Source: Lingula anatina (taxonomy: Eukaryota > Brachiopoda > Lingulata > Lingulida > Lingulidae). From it: DNA of 34,112 nt. The notes under the pieces were generated by a model. The model was not told the origin of the DNA, ran no database searches, and saw only the letters and a list, made by a program, of their open reading frames with translations. The position numbers and the translations under genes were made by a program. Positions 12,063 to 21,824 of the stretch are shown in pieces. The number at the start of each line of letters is the position of its first letter. Within the stretch, counting starts at the first letter, position 1. The stretch covers positions 195,286-229,397 of the forward strand of contig NW_019775693.1 of NCBI RefSeq assembly GCF_001039355.2, read 5' to 3'.

Positions 12063-12681
12063 CAGTCTTTGAAATTGAAATTACTAGCAATTGCTATAGT
12101 TGTGACCCTCACACATTTCCCCTCTCTCTTTAAACTAACTTAAATGAACAAAAATATAAACCTACATTATTGGTTGATTGTGAGAATGAATTGCTTTCTA
12201 ATACTTAATACATCATTTAAATAAACGTTACTCCAATACAACACACTTGTAATCCAAATTTGAAAAATATATCACCCGCTATTGAAAGAATAGCGAACAA
12301 ATGTTTGGTTGTCAGAATAATAACTTAAAGAATAAAATCTTTTTAAGGAATTTGCTGTTTGTTAACAGTGGCATGTTTTTACCATATCAATAACGATAGG
12401 CCTACTCCTTCAATGATATATAGTGAGTCTGAGAGCAATGTTTACGCAGGCCCATTTATACACCACCAGTTCTTCATCTACCAGCAGTAAACATTGCGAT
12501 TAAAACATTTTATATTATCTTCTAAATTGTAAACGTGAATTGGATATAATGACTTCATGACACTTGACTCTCGTGATAGTGAACACAAAATGATCTACAC
12601 ACTGTATCCGGTGGGACTGAATCCACTCTACAGTATAATACGGTAAAAACGGATCAATGACGGCATCTTAGCAACACCCAC

Positions 12682-12746
12682 CCTTTTGCGGATCCCACTC
12701 TGGAACTAACAGATGTCCTTCGGTCCACTTTACCGCCGCCAACCAT
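12682..12746 (-). CDS. Alternative first exon 5 (short), partial CDS
   Basis: Short minus-strand exon. The ATG at 12746 has an in-frame TGA six codons upstream; 21 codons plus two bases lead to a donor GG|GTGGGT at 12681. The peptide begins MVGGGKVDRRTSVSSRVGSAK, with an R-R-T-S-V motif at residues 9-13. It is the shortest member of the array and weak if taken alone. It is supported by the same splice phase, the local GC-rich patch, the basophilic motif and its position in the otherwise empty interval between 10041 and 14747, where the roughly 2-2.7 kb spacing predicts an exon. It could be a chance ORF. Confidence 0.5.
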
Positions 12747-14746
12747 TTTAAACTGTGGTAGTCATCACATTAAAGTATACACGTGGGTAAAATATCGATA
12801 AACTTCAGTGATATCAAACAGCAAAGATTTGCTAGAGACAAATCAAACACAACGGCAATTGTAAGCGTGACCAGGTAGCTACGTTTTTATTGGCGTGGAA
12901 AGGTTAAAGATCATTTCTCGTTTATGACAGGTGGTGCAGGCGACGCTGATAAACTAACAGTTTTTACCTAAGGGCTATACTCCAAGTCACTGCTATTTGT
13001 GAAAATAACCATATCCTTAAATGAAGTTATTTTATGCCAGTGGTAGCCTCATTTTTAATATGTTATATTTTATACGGTATCTAGCGTTTTCCTTCCGTTA
13101 TTGTTGAGGTTGCTGTTTGGATCAAACATTTACATGGAGTTGTCATGTCAACTTTGAAACATATTTTTTTTCAAAATCTTGTAATAGAAAGTGATAAGCT
13201 GCTTAACTGAAACCTTGATATTTTTTCATTATCTCAGCAATTTTTACAAGGTAAACAAGTAGAACTTCATCCAGATGATGTCATACCGTTACACCGCCCC
13301 CACTTCAAGCAATGAGGTGTAAAATTAGGAAAACCCTTTTCGCAGAATAATTGTTTACCTTGTGATTCTACCTTATTTTGATAAATGTCACCCGTCAACG
13401 TAAGCAGTGTTAGCGCTACACAAAGCCTTACCGACGAAACCTGGGTTATTCTTTTAACTGGCTACAAAAGTGAAGATTACGAACACATTAAACCTACACT
13501 GATTTGAGTCGACTGTTGTGGCAATTCATTATAACAGTATTGTCGTGTGGATGTTATGGTCAGTTGTATTTGTGCCCCTGTGGCCATTGATTATTTCGTC
13601 AGCGACACCCTTAAATCAATATATAATTCTACAATGCCGAAGCTAACCCCGAGCAGGTAAAGTTCAATAAATGAAATGATGCACCGATTTTGAGTATGGT
13701 TTTTGATCTACTTTTTTTGTCTAAAATTATCTATTTAGAGGAGCTTTCTTAACCTGATAGTTTATGTAAATTAGGTATAATTTACACCATTACTCTCATG
13801 CATGGGGCTATAATATTTTTATATCACTTTCTGAAAAGTGCCAGAGAAGGGACACGTGCATCGCAATCCTGATATTGTTGGACATTAAGCAGACCATCAC
13901 CTCTCACTTGAAAACCTATCAAAATAGTTTTTCTACCACGCGATATTGAACTCACTGTTGGAATTTTGAAATACGAACTGGAAATTTAGTCACTTGCTGC
14001 GGGCGATGCGTTTGTGTACAATCCAGGCCCGTAGCAAGCAATTTCAAAGGGGGGGGGGGGGGGGGTTATACCTAGATTCATCTTACCCAGAAGGAACCTT
14101 TTCTCGGCAAGAAGGGCGGTTCTTTCGACCCCCCCCCCCCTAAAAGCTACGGGCCTGCAATCCGTTACAAAATTATACCTAATACCAATATAAGAATCCA
14201 ACCAAGAATGGGTTAAGGGTGACATTACAATAACGGTTTGTTTATGTAGCTGTAATAGCAATATAGGTGAAACCCTGGTCAGTGTAATTAGCGAACAATT
14301 GTCCCACAGGTAAGATAAACAAGGACAAACAAACTGCCCCATATTACTTGTGGTGCAATGCATCTACATATTTCTCATATAAGCGACATTGCCAGACTTC
14401 ATACTGGGCTCTTAGAGTATCTTAAGTTGATATACAGCAAAACCTTCGAAGAAAACACCTTGAACTAGCCAGAAAAGCATTTTGGAGTTTCAATTTTTAA
14501 AAACCAAAATTATAATTTTGCCTGAGATTTAATTGTGTCTCTTGTTTTGACAACTAAATACAAAACTACCACTATATCATGTAGTAAAACATCTATCAAT
14601 GTTACAATACAGAACGGTCCTAACATCAAAGTAGAGATGTGCCCTACAGTCTTTCCATTAAATTAATTAGCAAAATCAGAGTATTTCTAAAACGAATAAA
14701 AATCCCTTCAGAAGAGCATCACAAATGTTTTACTTCATAAACTCAC
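12747..14746. other. Spacer in first-exon array, contains a small TIR element
   Basis: AT-rich non-coding sequence containing the 134-bp inverted-repeat element at 14024-14157. A good donor sequence (CG|GTAAGG, minus strand, near 13428) has no ATG-initiated frame in front of it. Confidence 0.5.
14024..14157. mobile_element. 134-bp element with 12-bp TIRs and possible TSD
   Basis: It begins CAGGCCCGTAGC (14024-14035) and ends GCTACGGGCCTG (14146-14157), a perfect 12-bp terminal inverted repeat. The pentamer CAATC lies directly outside on both sides (14019-14023 and 14158-14162) as a possible target-site duplication. Just inside the ends are a 17-G run (14049-14065) and a 12-C run (14129-14140), so the inverted symmetry extends further. 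It is non-coding and looks like a non-autonomous DNA transposon (MITE). Superfamily not assigned. Confidence 0.75.
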
Positions 14747-14856
14747 CCATGATCTTTTCCGGGAGATTTCGTGCGGCGTGATGGGGTGGCTCCCCGGACC
14801 GACATGGTTAATACCCGAAATGTCACTTTACTACTCGATCTAAGCGAGTCTGCCAT
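14747..14856 (-). CDS. Alternative first exon 4, partial CDS
   Basis: Minus-strand exon. The ATG at 14856 is preceded in frame by a TAA 12 codons upstream. It codes for 36 residues plus two bases and ends at a consensus donor GG|GTGAGT at 14746. The peptide starts MADSLRSSSKVTFRVLTMSV and ends RGATPSRRTKSPGKDH, a basic Ser/Thr/Pro-rich tail with R-R-T-K-S. It is GC-rich relative to the flanks. Same splice phase as the other members. Upstream stop, start, donor and shared phase together make this one of the cleaner exons. No family recognised. Confidence 0.7.
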
Positions 14857-16947
14857 ACGGTCTCCAAGGCTTCTTTTATCCGACACAACTTAAAACTATC
14901 AAATTTCACAGTCCTAACAAATTATAAAAAGTCCGTCATCGACACAGGCGACCCTTATTACGTTCACTTGCAAAGTATTCAGTAGCTGTGATAGACTCCC
15001 ATGTTTATACTAGGCAGGGTTGAATAAAAGTGTGATTGTTGTGTTTGAGTTTTGGAAACATGATTAACAGAAACGGCCCCGTTACATTTGCCACAATGTA
15101 CTTTATAACTCCACAAAAGAACTTATTCACTTGTAGAACAGGCTGTTGCTGTTTTTTTGCTAAATTTACTTTCGACATAAAGAAACATTGAAATTGAATT
15201 TGTTTTCGACTGTAACGAGGCATTAAGGCGGTTCGGGAAAACTGTGATATAGGCGTGAGGACAAAAAATGGAATCATAAGTACTCGTAACGATGAAAAGA
15301 GCAGTCGCATAAGCATTTACAATGATAAAAAACGGTATTTTTAACATACACAAAAATGTGGTTTTTTCAAATATATTAAATAAAAAGAATGTGTTTAATG
15401 TGTCTATGCACTGTTACTAAATAAGTTCAATGTCGATATTTTTACCGGAGTGCTATCGAGTACGATACATCACATAATGCAAGACTACCTTCGACGTTTT
15501 TCTTGCCTGTGCTGATCAATAAAAAATAGCAACCTTCATCTATAGGTCTCTAAATGTTTTGGTAAAAAGCGATAATCAAATATGAACTATATTAAGTTAA
15601 TTCAGGACAGAAAAATGGATTTCATTCGTGATTCCTAAAGAATCGTGTTTACACACAGAATTAGCCTCATAGCTGTTGTAATAAACAGACGTTGTCATGC
15701 ACTACTGCTGCCGTATTACCACGGTGATTAGTAGGCCTTCGGGCAAGTTGGAAAAAAAACTTCAAACCAAGGAGTGGTCTTCAGTTTTAGATCACAATTT
15801 TGGTCCTTTTCGATCAAGTTAAATCAGTTACATGCGTTCATGTATACTTTAGTAGTCAAGTACCAGTATAATAAAGTAACGTAACGATGAACCTGAAACG
15901 TACATTTAAGTCATTTTTTTTGTTCAAGAGGCTCAATGCTTCTTTTAAGTAATAAAAATATTATCTTAAAGTTTATGCCAACGTTTGAACTTATGTTCTT
16001 TTGTGGAACGGCCCCGTGTTGTGGATTTATTTACGTCTTAACATTGAAGTCTAAGCAACTTGCAATGGCTTAGAATCAACTTATACTGGTAATTGTGTTC
16101 TTGCCAACTTAATGTTAATACACAAACGGTCATCAACTTGAACACCGGATGATAAGGCATCCGCAGTTTGAAGCGATTTTTTTTCTTAAAGGCAGAAATA
16201 GCTATTTTTAGCTGCGTTTTTCGCTACAAAGAACACGCTGAATAAAAACCAATTTTGATCAAATCATATTAGACAAATATGACAAAAAATTGACGAAACC
16301 ATTTCTAGGTACTTTCACTGCCCGATCAACTGATTTGGTGGTAACACTCAGATATAAAATTATGTTTGCAAATTTCTGCGCTCATTCATTCATGTCTATT
16401 TTCAGTCCCATTGTTCCACATGTAATTGCTTTTTTTCTGTCCCTTTTTACTCCTGAAAAACCAAGGATATTGTTTTCCCGTCACTATAAGCCTGTGTCCA
16501 TACTGGTGTATGAACAAGCATTGCTTTCCGCTGTGTACTTAGTTTAAATATTCTAGTAATCATTTCGTCATAACTACCCAATACAAAGGAACCTATCGCC
16601 CACAAATGTTGATACTACAACTTTATGTGATGAAACGTTAAATATAATTGTCGTTTATTGGCAAATATTTTAATGCGTTTCATCGAAATAATAAATATGT
16701 CAAAAACAGAACATCTTTGAACTAACAGAGCATATCAAACATATAGGGAACGAATAAAATATTTCCAGAACCTGTCGAGAAACACAATGGACAAATAGCT
16801 ACGAGGAACAAACAAAGGAAGAGCGTCAAGACTCCCTAATTTGTAATTGTACTTAAAGCTGTGCTGAAATGTATGATAAAATAGAAAAAAATCGAGAAGG
16901 GAAGGGGACAGAAAGACGTGATTGCTAAATAAAGCACTGACACTTAC
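14857..16947. other. Spacer in first-exon array
   Basis: AT-rich. The longest minus-strand frame (15316-15005, with ATG-initiated part MPRYSRKQ... from about 15220) is AT-rich and offers no donor in the shared phase, so it was not called. The plus-strand ORF at 16290-16547 has no support. No recognised repeat. Confidence 0.5.
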
Positions 16948-17447
16948 GATAACAACATAAGCTTTTTGGCCATTATAGCCGAGCGTATCCGAGTTTCCGG
17001 GCTTGACCCTCGAGTATCTTCGGCTGTTCCAGCTCGCGACGGGGAACCCTTTAACAATAGTTGGGACATGGCCTGAAGTTTATGAACGGTTTTATTTTGA
17101 TCGTCTCCACTGCCTCCTGTTTCTATCATTCTCATCAGACCAGCAGAACTTGACAAGGACCTGTTTTTAAGCAGACGACCGATGGACGGCAATTTTCCAG
17201 ACATTTCTCCAGTCATAGAAGTAGTGGATTTTACCGCATCACTTTTCCGTCTTTCCGCGGCGGCTTCTTTGTGGAACAATCTTTGCTCGTTCTTTGCTGC
17301 GCCCTGATTGTTTTCAGTTTTTGACACATTGGCAGAATTTAATGTACCAGATTTCAAAACCCTAGAAAATCCCTTCAGTCCTTTTAGTAGTTTTATATCA
17401 CCATCCTGCAATCCGCCGGTAGCGTTATTTGACGCATCTTCATTCAT
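16948..17447 (-). CDS. Alternative first exon 3 (long), partial CDS
   Basis: The longest complete member. The ATG at 17447 has an in-frame TGA seven codons upstream; 166 codons plus two bases run to a consensus donor TC|GTAAGT at 16947. The start is MNEDASNNATGGLQDGD. It then shows repeated Lys/Leu segments that could form amphipathic basic helices: IKLLKGLKGFSRVLKSG (about residues 18-34), KLPSIGRLLKNRSL (about 85-98), VHKLQAMSQLLLKGS (about 121-135) and IMAKKLMLL at the end. A basophilic site ERRKSDAV lies near residue 66. The central part is polar and Ala/Glu/Lys/Ser-rich, so mostly disordered. Such helices could bind membrane or calmodulin; that is inference. The splice phase is shared with the array. 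No family recognised. Confidence 0.8.
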
Positions 17448-19855
17448 GGTTTCGATGATGTTATGTCAAGTATCCTCTAAATATTTCTTAAACCAGTTAT
17501 CGTATTTCATAGCCCTTCTCCAAGTAACGGTGCATTCAGTTTAAAGTATCTGGCAAATCATCCGTCCTAATGCTGCTGTTCAAAAACAGCCCCTCTTGTT
17601 TCGAAAAAAGTCGATTTCAATCAAGTTTCGAATTTCCGCCCATAATGCTCTGGTCTATTTTATTCTGATAAATCCTTGACTCAATCGACCGTTGATACTG
17701 TTTGTTCTATCCTGCTAAGTTAACTCCAGGAGCAAATTCAATATACAGAGTTATTAGCGCTTTGTTTAGCGCACTTAGGATGCGTAAGCTCCAGTAGTCA
17801 GTACGACGATGAAAGTGAGAACAAGCACACACACACACGTGTCTCTCTAGGGACAGACGTCATTTCCGCTATCAGTTTCTTGAGTTATAATGTTTTTAGT
17901 AAAAAGTGGACAAGATATGATGATGGAAAACAAGACTGCCGCAATGCTTGTGTCTGTCAACCAAAACGTTTTGCCTGCAATTATTCTTTTTATGAGGTTT
18001 CAACATAGGTCTGTGCAATGACTGTTATTATAGCACACGTGCTTGATAAATAGAAATATAGGGGCCAACTATGATCTCCCCAGGGTGATGTCAAATGTTA
18101 TTCAATTCAAAACTTAAGTTTAAGATTCTACCATTAAACTCACGTGGCTTTGACATGCCTTTATGTAAACTTCGTGACTAGAAGCTAAAAAAACAAACTG
18201 CTGTGTTACTAAATGGTTCTGAAGCAATGTATTATGATTTAGCATAGTCTAAATATTGCAATCAGATCGACACGAATAGGACTTCCGCACCTTAATAAAA
18301 CCAATACTTCTATGAAGCTCTGAAATATGGACACTATTCACCAAGTTAGAAAGGAGTCTGAACAAACGTTACCCAAATCAAGAATTCAAAATATAAGCTG
18401 AAGGTACCACTCAACGCTTGATCATATATAAATAAGAAGATCTCCCTCCATTATATGTTAAGAGCTTCAGTTTGCTTGCTTTTTGATTTGTCATTGCTTT
18501 TGATTTGTCATTATAATAAACCCTGGGGAAAATGTAAGTTGTTTCCGATAAGAATCCAAAATGTCATTATTATAAGTTGTAGACAGTGTCAATATAAAAC
18601 ATCAAATATTCTTATATGGGGGAGTTCTTATCTTATAACCTTGATGTAGCTTATAACCATGAAGAACTATTGTGTTGTGATTGCACAGACAATTTTTCGA
18701 TTGTGTTAGATGTGACACGAACGGAGTGGTCCGCTTTCCTCTGTCGTTTAGTGCAAATGGTCACGACTAATTCAATTTTATGCCTGAATACGCAAGTAAT
18801 GAAACAATGGCGACGTTTCGTTTTCTTTCCGTGATCCGTGAATCTCAAAGTTGCCTTGATTGTGTAACACGTAGCTAACTTGCGTTTGACCGCATTTACA
18901 AAAAAGACAATGAAACACAAGAATTGAAGCGCAGACATGAAACACCTGTTTATTTCACTGGCGATCTAAAACCTACGGTGGTGACCTTGCACTTATCATT
19001 TTACTTAATTTTTGCAATATTCCACTATGCAATAATATCTTTATCAGCTATCCAATTTCAATATTTCTGCGTGGCACTTAATACGGTAAGAAATCAATTT
19101 AGCGCGTTTTCTGAAAACAGTAAAACGTGTTAACATTAATTTGAGATCTTTGTCATATTGAAAATATTGCACATAGCGCCAGCTTCCCCTAACACATGTA
19201 GGTAATATTCACATTGTGGTACTGTACAATCCCACTGAAGTCTTTCCCATTTATCTGACTGTGACCTCAGTGTGCCTTAGAATCAATCTCCTTTACTTTC
19301 GTATCTTATTCAACTTAAAACTTTCTTGAGCATTAAGGTCCGTTTCTAAAGGCCATATCATGTTCGAAATGAAAAAGACGAGAATGCACAGTTATTCCAC
19401 CAATGCCTGATTAAACCTCTACTGACTATTTATCTATCCACCTGGAAGAGCTGCGGAAGCTGACTTTATATGTATTCGTCTCATCTGAGCATCAATGTAC
19501 TAATTACATCCTTCTCATCGATTCAAGATATCAACCGTAAGTTTTAAGTTGGTTATAGTCTAGCTTTACTTTAAATTAAAAAACGTGCTTTGTAGATCTC
19601 AACTTGGAAATAATATTAATAGCAACACGCGTGGTACGTGTTAGCAACACGCGTGGTACGTGTTAGATGTATCAAATCTTTAAAATCAATAACATCTTAG
19701 AAATAACCTCCCGATTCCCAATAGAGGGTTTCATGAAGTTGTCATGAATGGCAACCAGATTTCTTTGTTTTAACTGAAACAGGCAAAGATCTTCTCACTG
19801 TGGCGTTAGTATCGGAGGAATTTTAAGAAATTTAAGAATAGTTGCACCAACTTAC
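17448..19855. other. Spacer in first-exon array
   Basis: Non-coding. It contains a short CA repeat near 17827-17838 and the 22-bp tandem repeat at 19621-19664. A 95-codon minus-strand frame at 18938-18651 has an ATG and basic composition but no good donor in the array phase and ends at its own stop, so it was left uncalled. Confidence 0.45.
19621..19664. repeat. Tandem duplication of a 22-bp near-palindrome
   Basis: Two exact copies of agcaacacgcgtggtacgtg+tt. Within each, AACACG and CGTGTT are inverted around a 7-base centre, so each unit can form a small hairpin or bind a dimeric factor. It lies in AT-rich sequence downstream, in the minus-strand sense, of the exon at 19986-19856. Confidence 0.85.
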
Positions 19856-19986
19856 GACTTGACAAGCCTGTTGAGCTTGTCCATAGCCGCCGTGGGGCTC
19901 TCTGTTCCAGCAGGTTTGTCAGCTGTTGCCGATCCATCCTGGCCACCCTTGAGGGCCTTTGTTAACTTTAACAGTCCCCCTTTCAT
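19856..19986 (-). CDS. Alternative first exon 2, partial CDS
   Basis: Minus-strand exon. The ATG at 19986 is preceded in frame by a TGA seven codons upstream; 43 codons plus two bases run to a consensus donor TC|GTAAGT at 19855. The peptide begins MKGGLLKLTKALKGGQDGS, a short Lys/Leu amphipathic segment. A Thr/Ala/Pro linker (SATADKPAGTESP) follows, then MDKLNRLVK at the splice junction. The Lys/Leu opening resembles LLKGLKGFSRVLKSG in the exon at 17447-16948, and both exons end with the same two bases and the same donor. They may be duplicates or share a targeting function. Strong start, stop and donor evidence; the family is not recognised. Confidence 0.8.
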
Positions 19987-21291
19987 TGTCACTTCTTTAA
20001 GGATTCATAAAAAAGTTCAAAATCTAATGTATATCTATCACATTTCAACTTGAATTACACCATCCAGTGTCAAATCCCTGACAACGTAACTCTATGGTAG
20101 CAGGTCTTATGCGGTTGATGGCGTGTTTCCATTTGCGTTGCCTTAATCATGTCTTTGATCAGAGACAACACGGATTGTGTAATAAGATTAAGAATGTATC
20201 TTAACTCGTCTATTGTAGCTCATATACTTAACTATATGAAAATCATTTAAAATGCAAATAGTTTAGGCCTACTTTTGCACACAGTCATATACCGGAATAA
20301 AGTTAAAATTTGAAGGGAGGCGAATGAGACCAATTTGGCTGTGTATTTGATCATTAACATCCAGTAGTAAACATCAGGACCACTGTGATGACATTTTTCG
20401 CTCAACGAGAGAACATGCACGTGGGGCAAAATTCCATCAAACTCGCAAATTTATTAACCCAATCCAACCTGAAGATTACTTCACTCGCCTCCTGGCTAAA
20501 CTGAACCATGACCCAGGGTCGCACACATGAATGCAGGGATAACAGTGTCCGAGCCCAACAGTGACAAAGAAGTTGAACTAACCGCCCCGACAACAATAAC
20601 CTGTGTAGCTTACTACACCAGAGTAATTGATAATAGAAATTATGCAAAACATCAGTTCATTTTGAATGTAACAAAGATGCGGACCGTAAACAGCACACAA
20701 TAACAGGTGCTCGTGCGTATAGTTTTGCGCTCACGTGACTGGTAACAAAAGAAACAATATACGATAGTGTTATAATACCGATTCGGAACAATAGCTATTT
20801 AGCTATGCTGATCAAAGTATCAGCATTTTCACATCTTAGAACCGATTTTTTACAACAAATGATTTATGTCTATTGATTTTTTTGTCTGTCATTTTGCTTT
20901 CCCCTATTGTAGAATCATTGAGATTCCCAAATGAAATCGAAAAAAGGATGACAATTTAACTTAACGGCAGAGAAGAAATTAAGCCCACACGTACAGGAGC
21001 GTTAAAAAGTTGCCGAGAAATATTAAAAAATAGGAGCTTAATTTCAAAATGCAACACAGAAGCTCGAAGACCAAGATGCAAAGTTTGGATAAGGGCCAAA
21101 CACTTATCCTTGCATTAAATTAAAAAGCAAACAATTTGTTAGGATGATTTTTTTTTTCACGGCACAAGGGACAAAGTCAAAAATCTAATAGAAAATATTT
21201 AACAAAGGTAAAAAAAATCGATAAAAAGCCTATATCTACTATCAATTTATGTATCTATTCTTTTTTCTATATTTTTGTATGGTAAACTCAC
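19987..21291. other. Spacer in first-exon array
   Basis: AT-rich non-coding. A good minus-strand donor (CAC|GTGAGC near 20730) has no ATG-initiated frame before it. The minus-strand ORF at 20647-20402 lacks a suitable donor. No repeat recognised. Confidence 0.5.
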
Positions 21292-21730
21292 GTGCTGCTT
21301 CCTTTTCTCTGAGGAGGCGCGCCCTCCGTGTGGGGACTTCCTTTAATATCACTTGCAGAATTTCGTTTTTTCACAGCTCCCGAAGGTGGCGACTTTGTCC
21401 CTTGGGCCTCTGTCTTGGTTGTATTGTTATTACTACTCCCCGGGTCACGACTTGCTGTCGCCGTCCCCGAGCTACCACCACCACCACCACCGCCACTAGA
21501 ACTGGAAATTAAAGAGCTGTCCGACTTCTCTCCCTTTTCACCCACTCCCGGAGCGAAGGAGACAGAAACCCTCCTGTTCCCCGACGGTGACTCGGTCGGG
21601 TTACCAACTTTGCTCATTCTTAGTTTATTCAGCGTCTGTATCCCTGTCACCAAGCTTTTAAAACTGCGGCCTTTTAATTTAGCACCAGGCGTAGTTGTTG
21701 CTGACTCCGACGGAGGAGCGGGGTCAGGCT
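21292..21730 (-). CDS. Alternative first exon 1 (most 5'), truncated by gap
   Basis: An open frame of at least 145 codons runs from the N at 21731 to a consensus donor AC|GTGAGT at 21291. The real start may lie in the gap; the first in-frame ATG seen is near 21617. Visible order: Pro/Ser/Thr-rich start (PDPAPPSESATTTPG), a basic/hydrophobic segment KLKGRSFKSLVTGIQTLNKL, a basophilic site GNRRVSVSFAPGV, a seven-Gly run after SSSS, then a low-complexity Asn/Thr/Ser/Lys stretch with KKRNSASD. The splice phase matches the other nine exons. Low complexity suggests disorder. Whether it is a first exon or an internal one cannot be decided because its 5' end is missing. Confidence 0.75.
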
Positions 21731-21731
21731 N
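21731..21731. other. Assembly gap (single N), change of sequence character
   Basis: One N. To the left is CpG-rich sequence with minus-strand exons of an unrecognised gene. To the right is CpG-poor sequence with plus-strand alpha-catenin exons. The true gap size is unknown. The missing 5' exons of alpha-catenin are not found to the left within this window. Confidence 0.85.
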
Positions 21732-21824
21732 GTATTGACCACTGAAAGGTTTTTTGACAAATTTGTCTTTGTGACAAAATGTTTTCTGTTAAAGAGTTAA
21801 ACATGTGCAACATTTTGTATGTAG

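Larger units (their letters stand above)
10042..12681. other. Spacer in first-exon array, with repeats
   Basis: Non-coding. It contains a poly-T tract near 10164-10182, the (TC)n microsatellite at 11692-11716 followed by GT-rich sequence, and the second copy of the fold-back element (11841-12062). A 74-codon plus-strand ORF at 11140-11364 is Ser/Thr-rich but has no splice-site or similarity support. Confidence 0.5.

Noticed and set aside
13415-13500. Strong minus-strand donor CG|GTAAGG
   Set aside because: No ATG-initiated open frame reaches it; stops lie close upstream.
15005-15353. Overlapping minus-strand ORFs of 76 and 103 codons
   Set aside because: AT-rich composition, two competing frames, no suitable splice sites.
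18651-18938. 95-codon minus-strand ORF starting MSALQFLCF as another first exon
   Set aside because: It has an ATG and basic residues but only a weak donor (AC|GTGTTA) in the shared phase and ends at its own stop.
19310-19380. Minus-strand frame MIWPLETD ending at AA|GTAAAG in the right phase
   Set aside because: Only 22 codons, AT-rich, non-consensus exon end; it could be chance, so it was not called.
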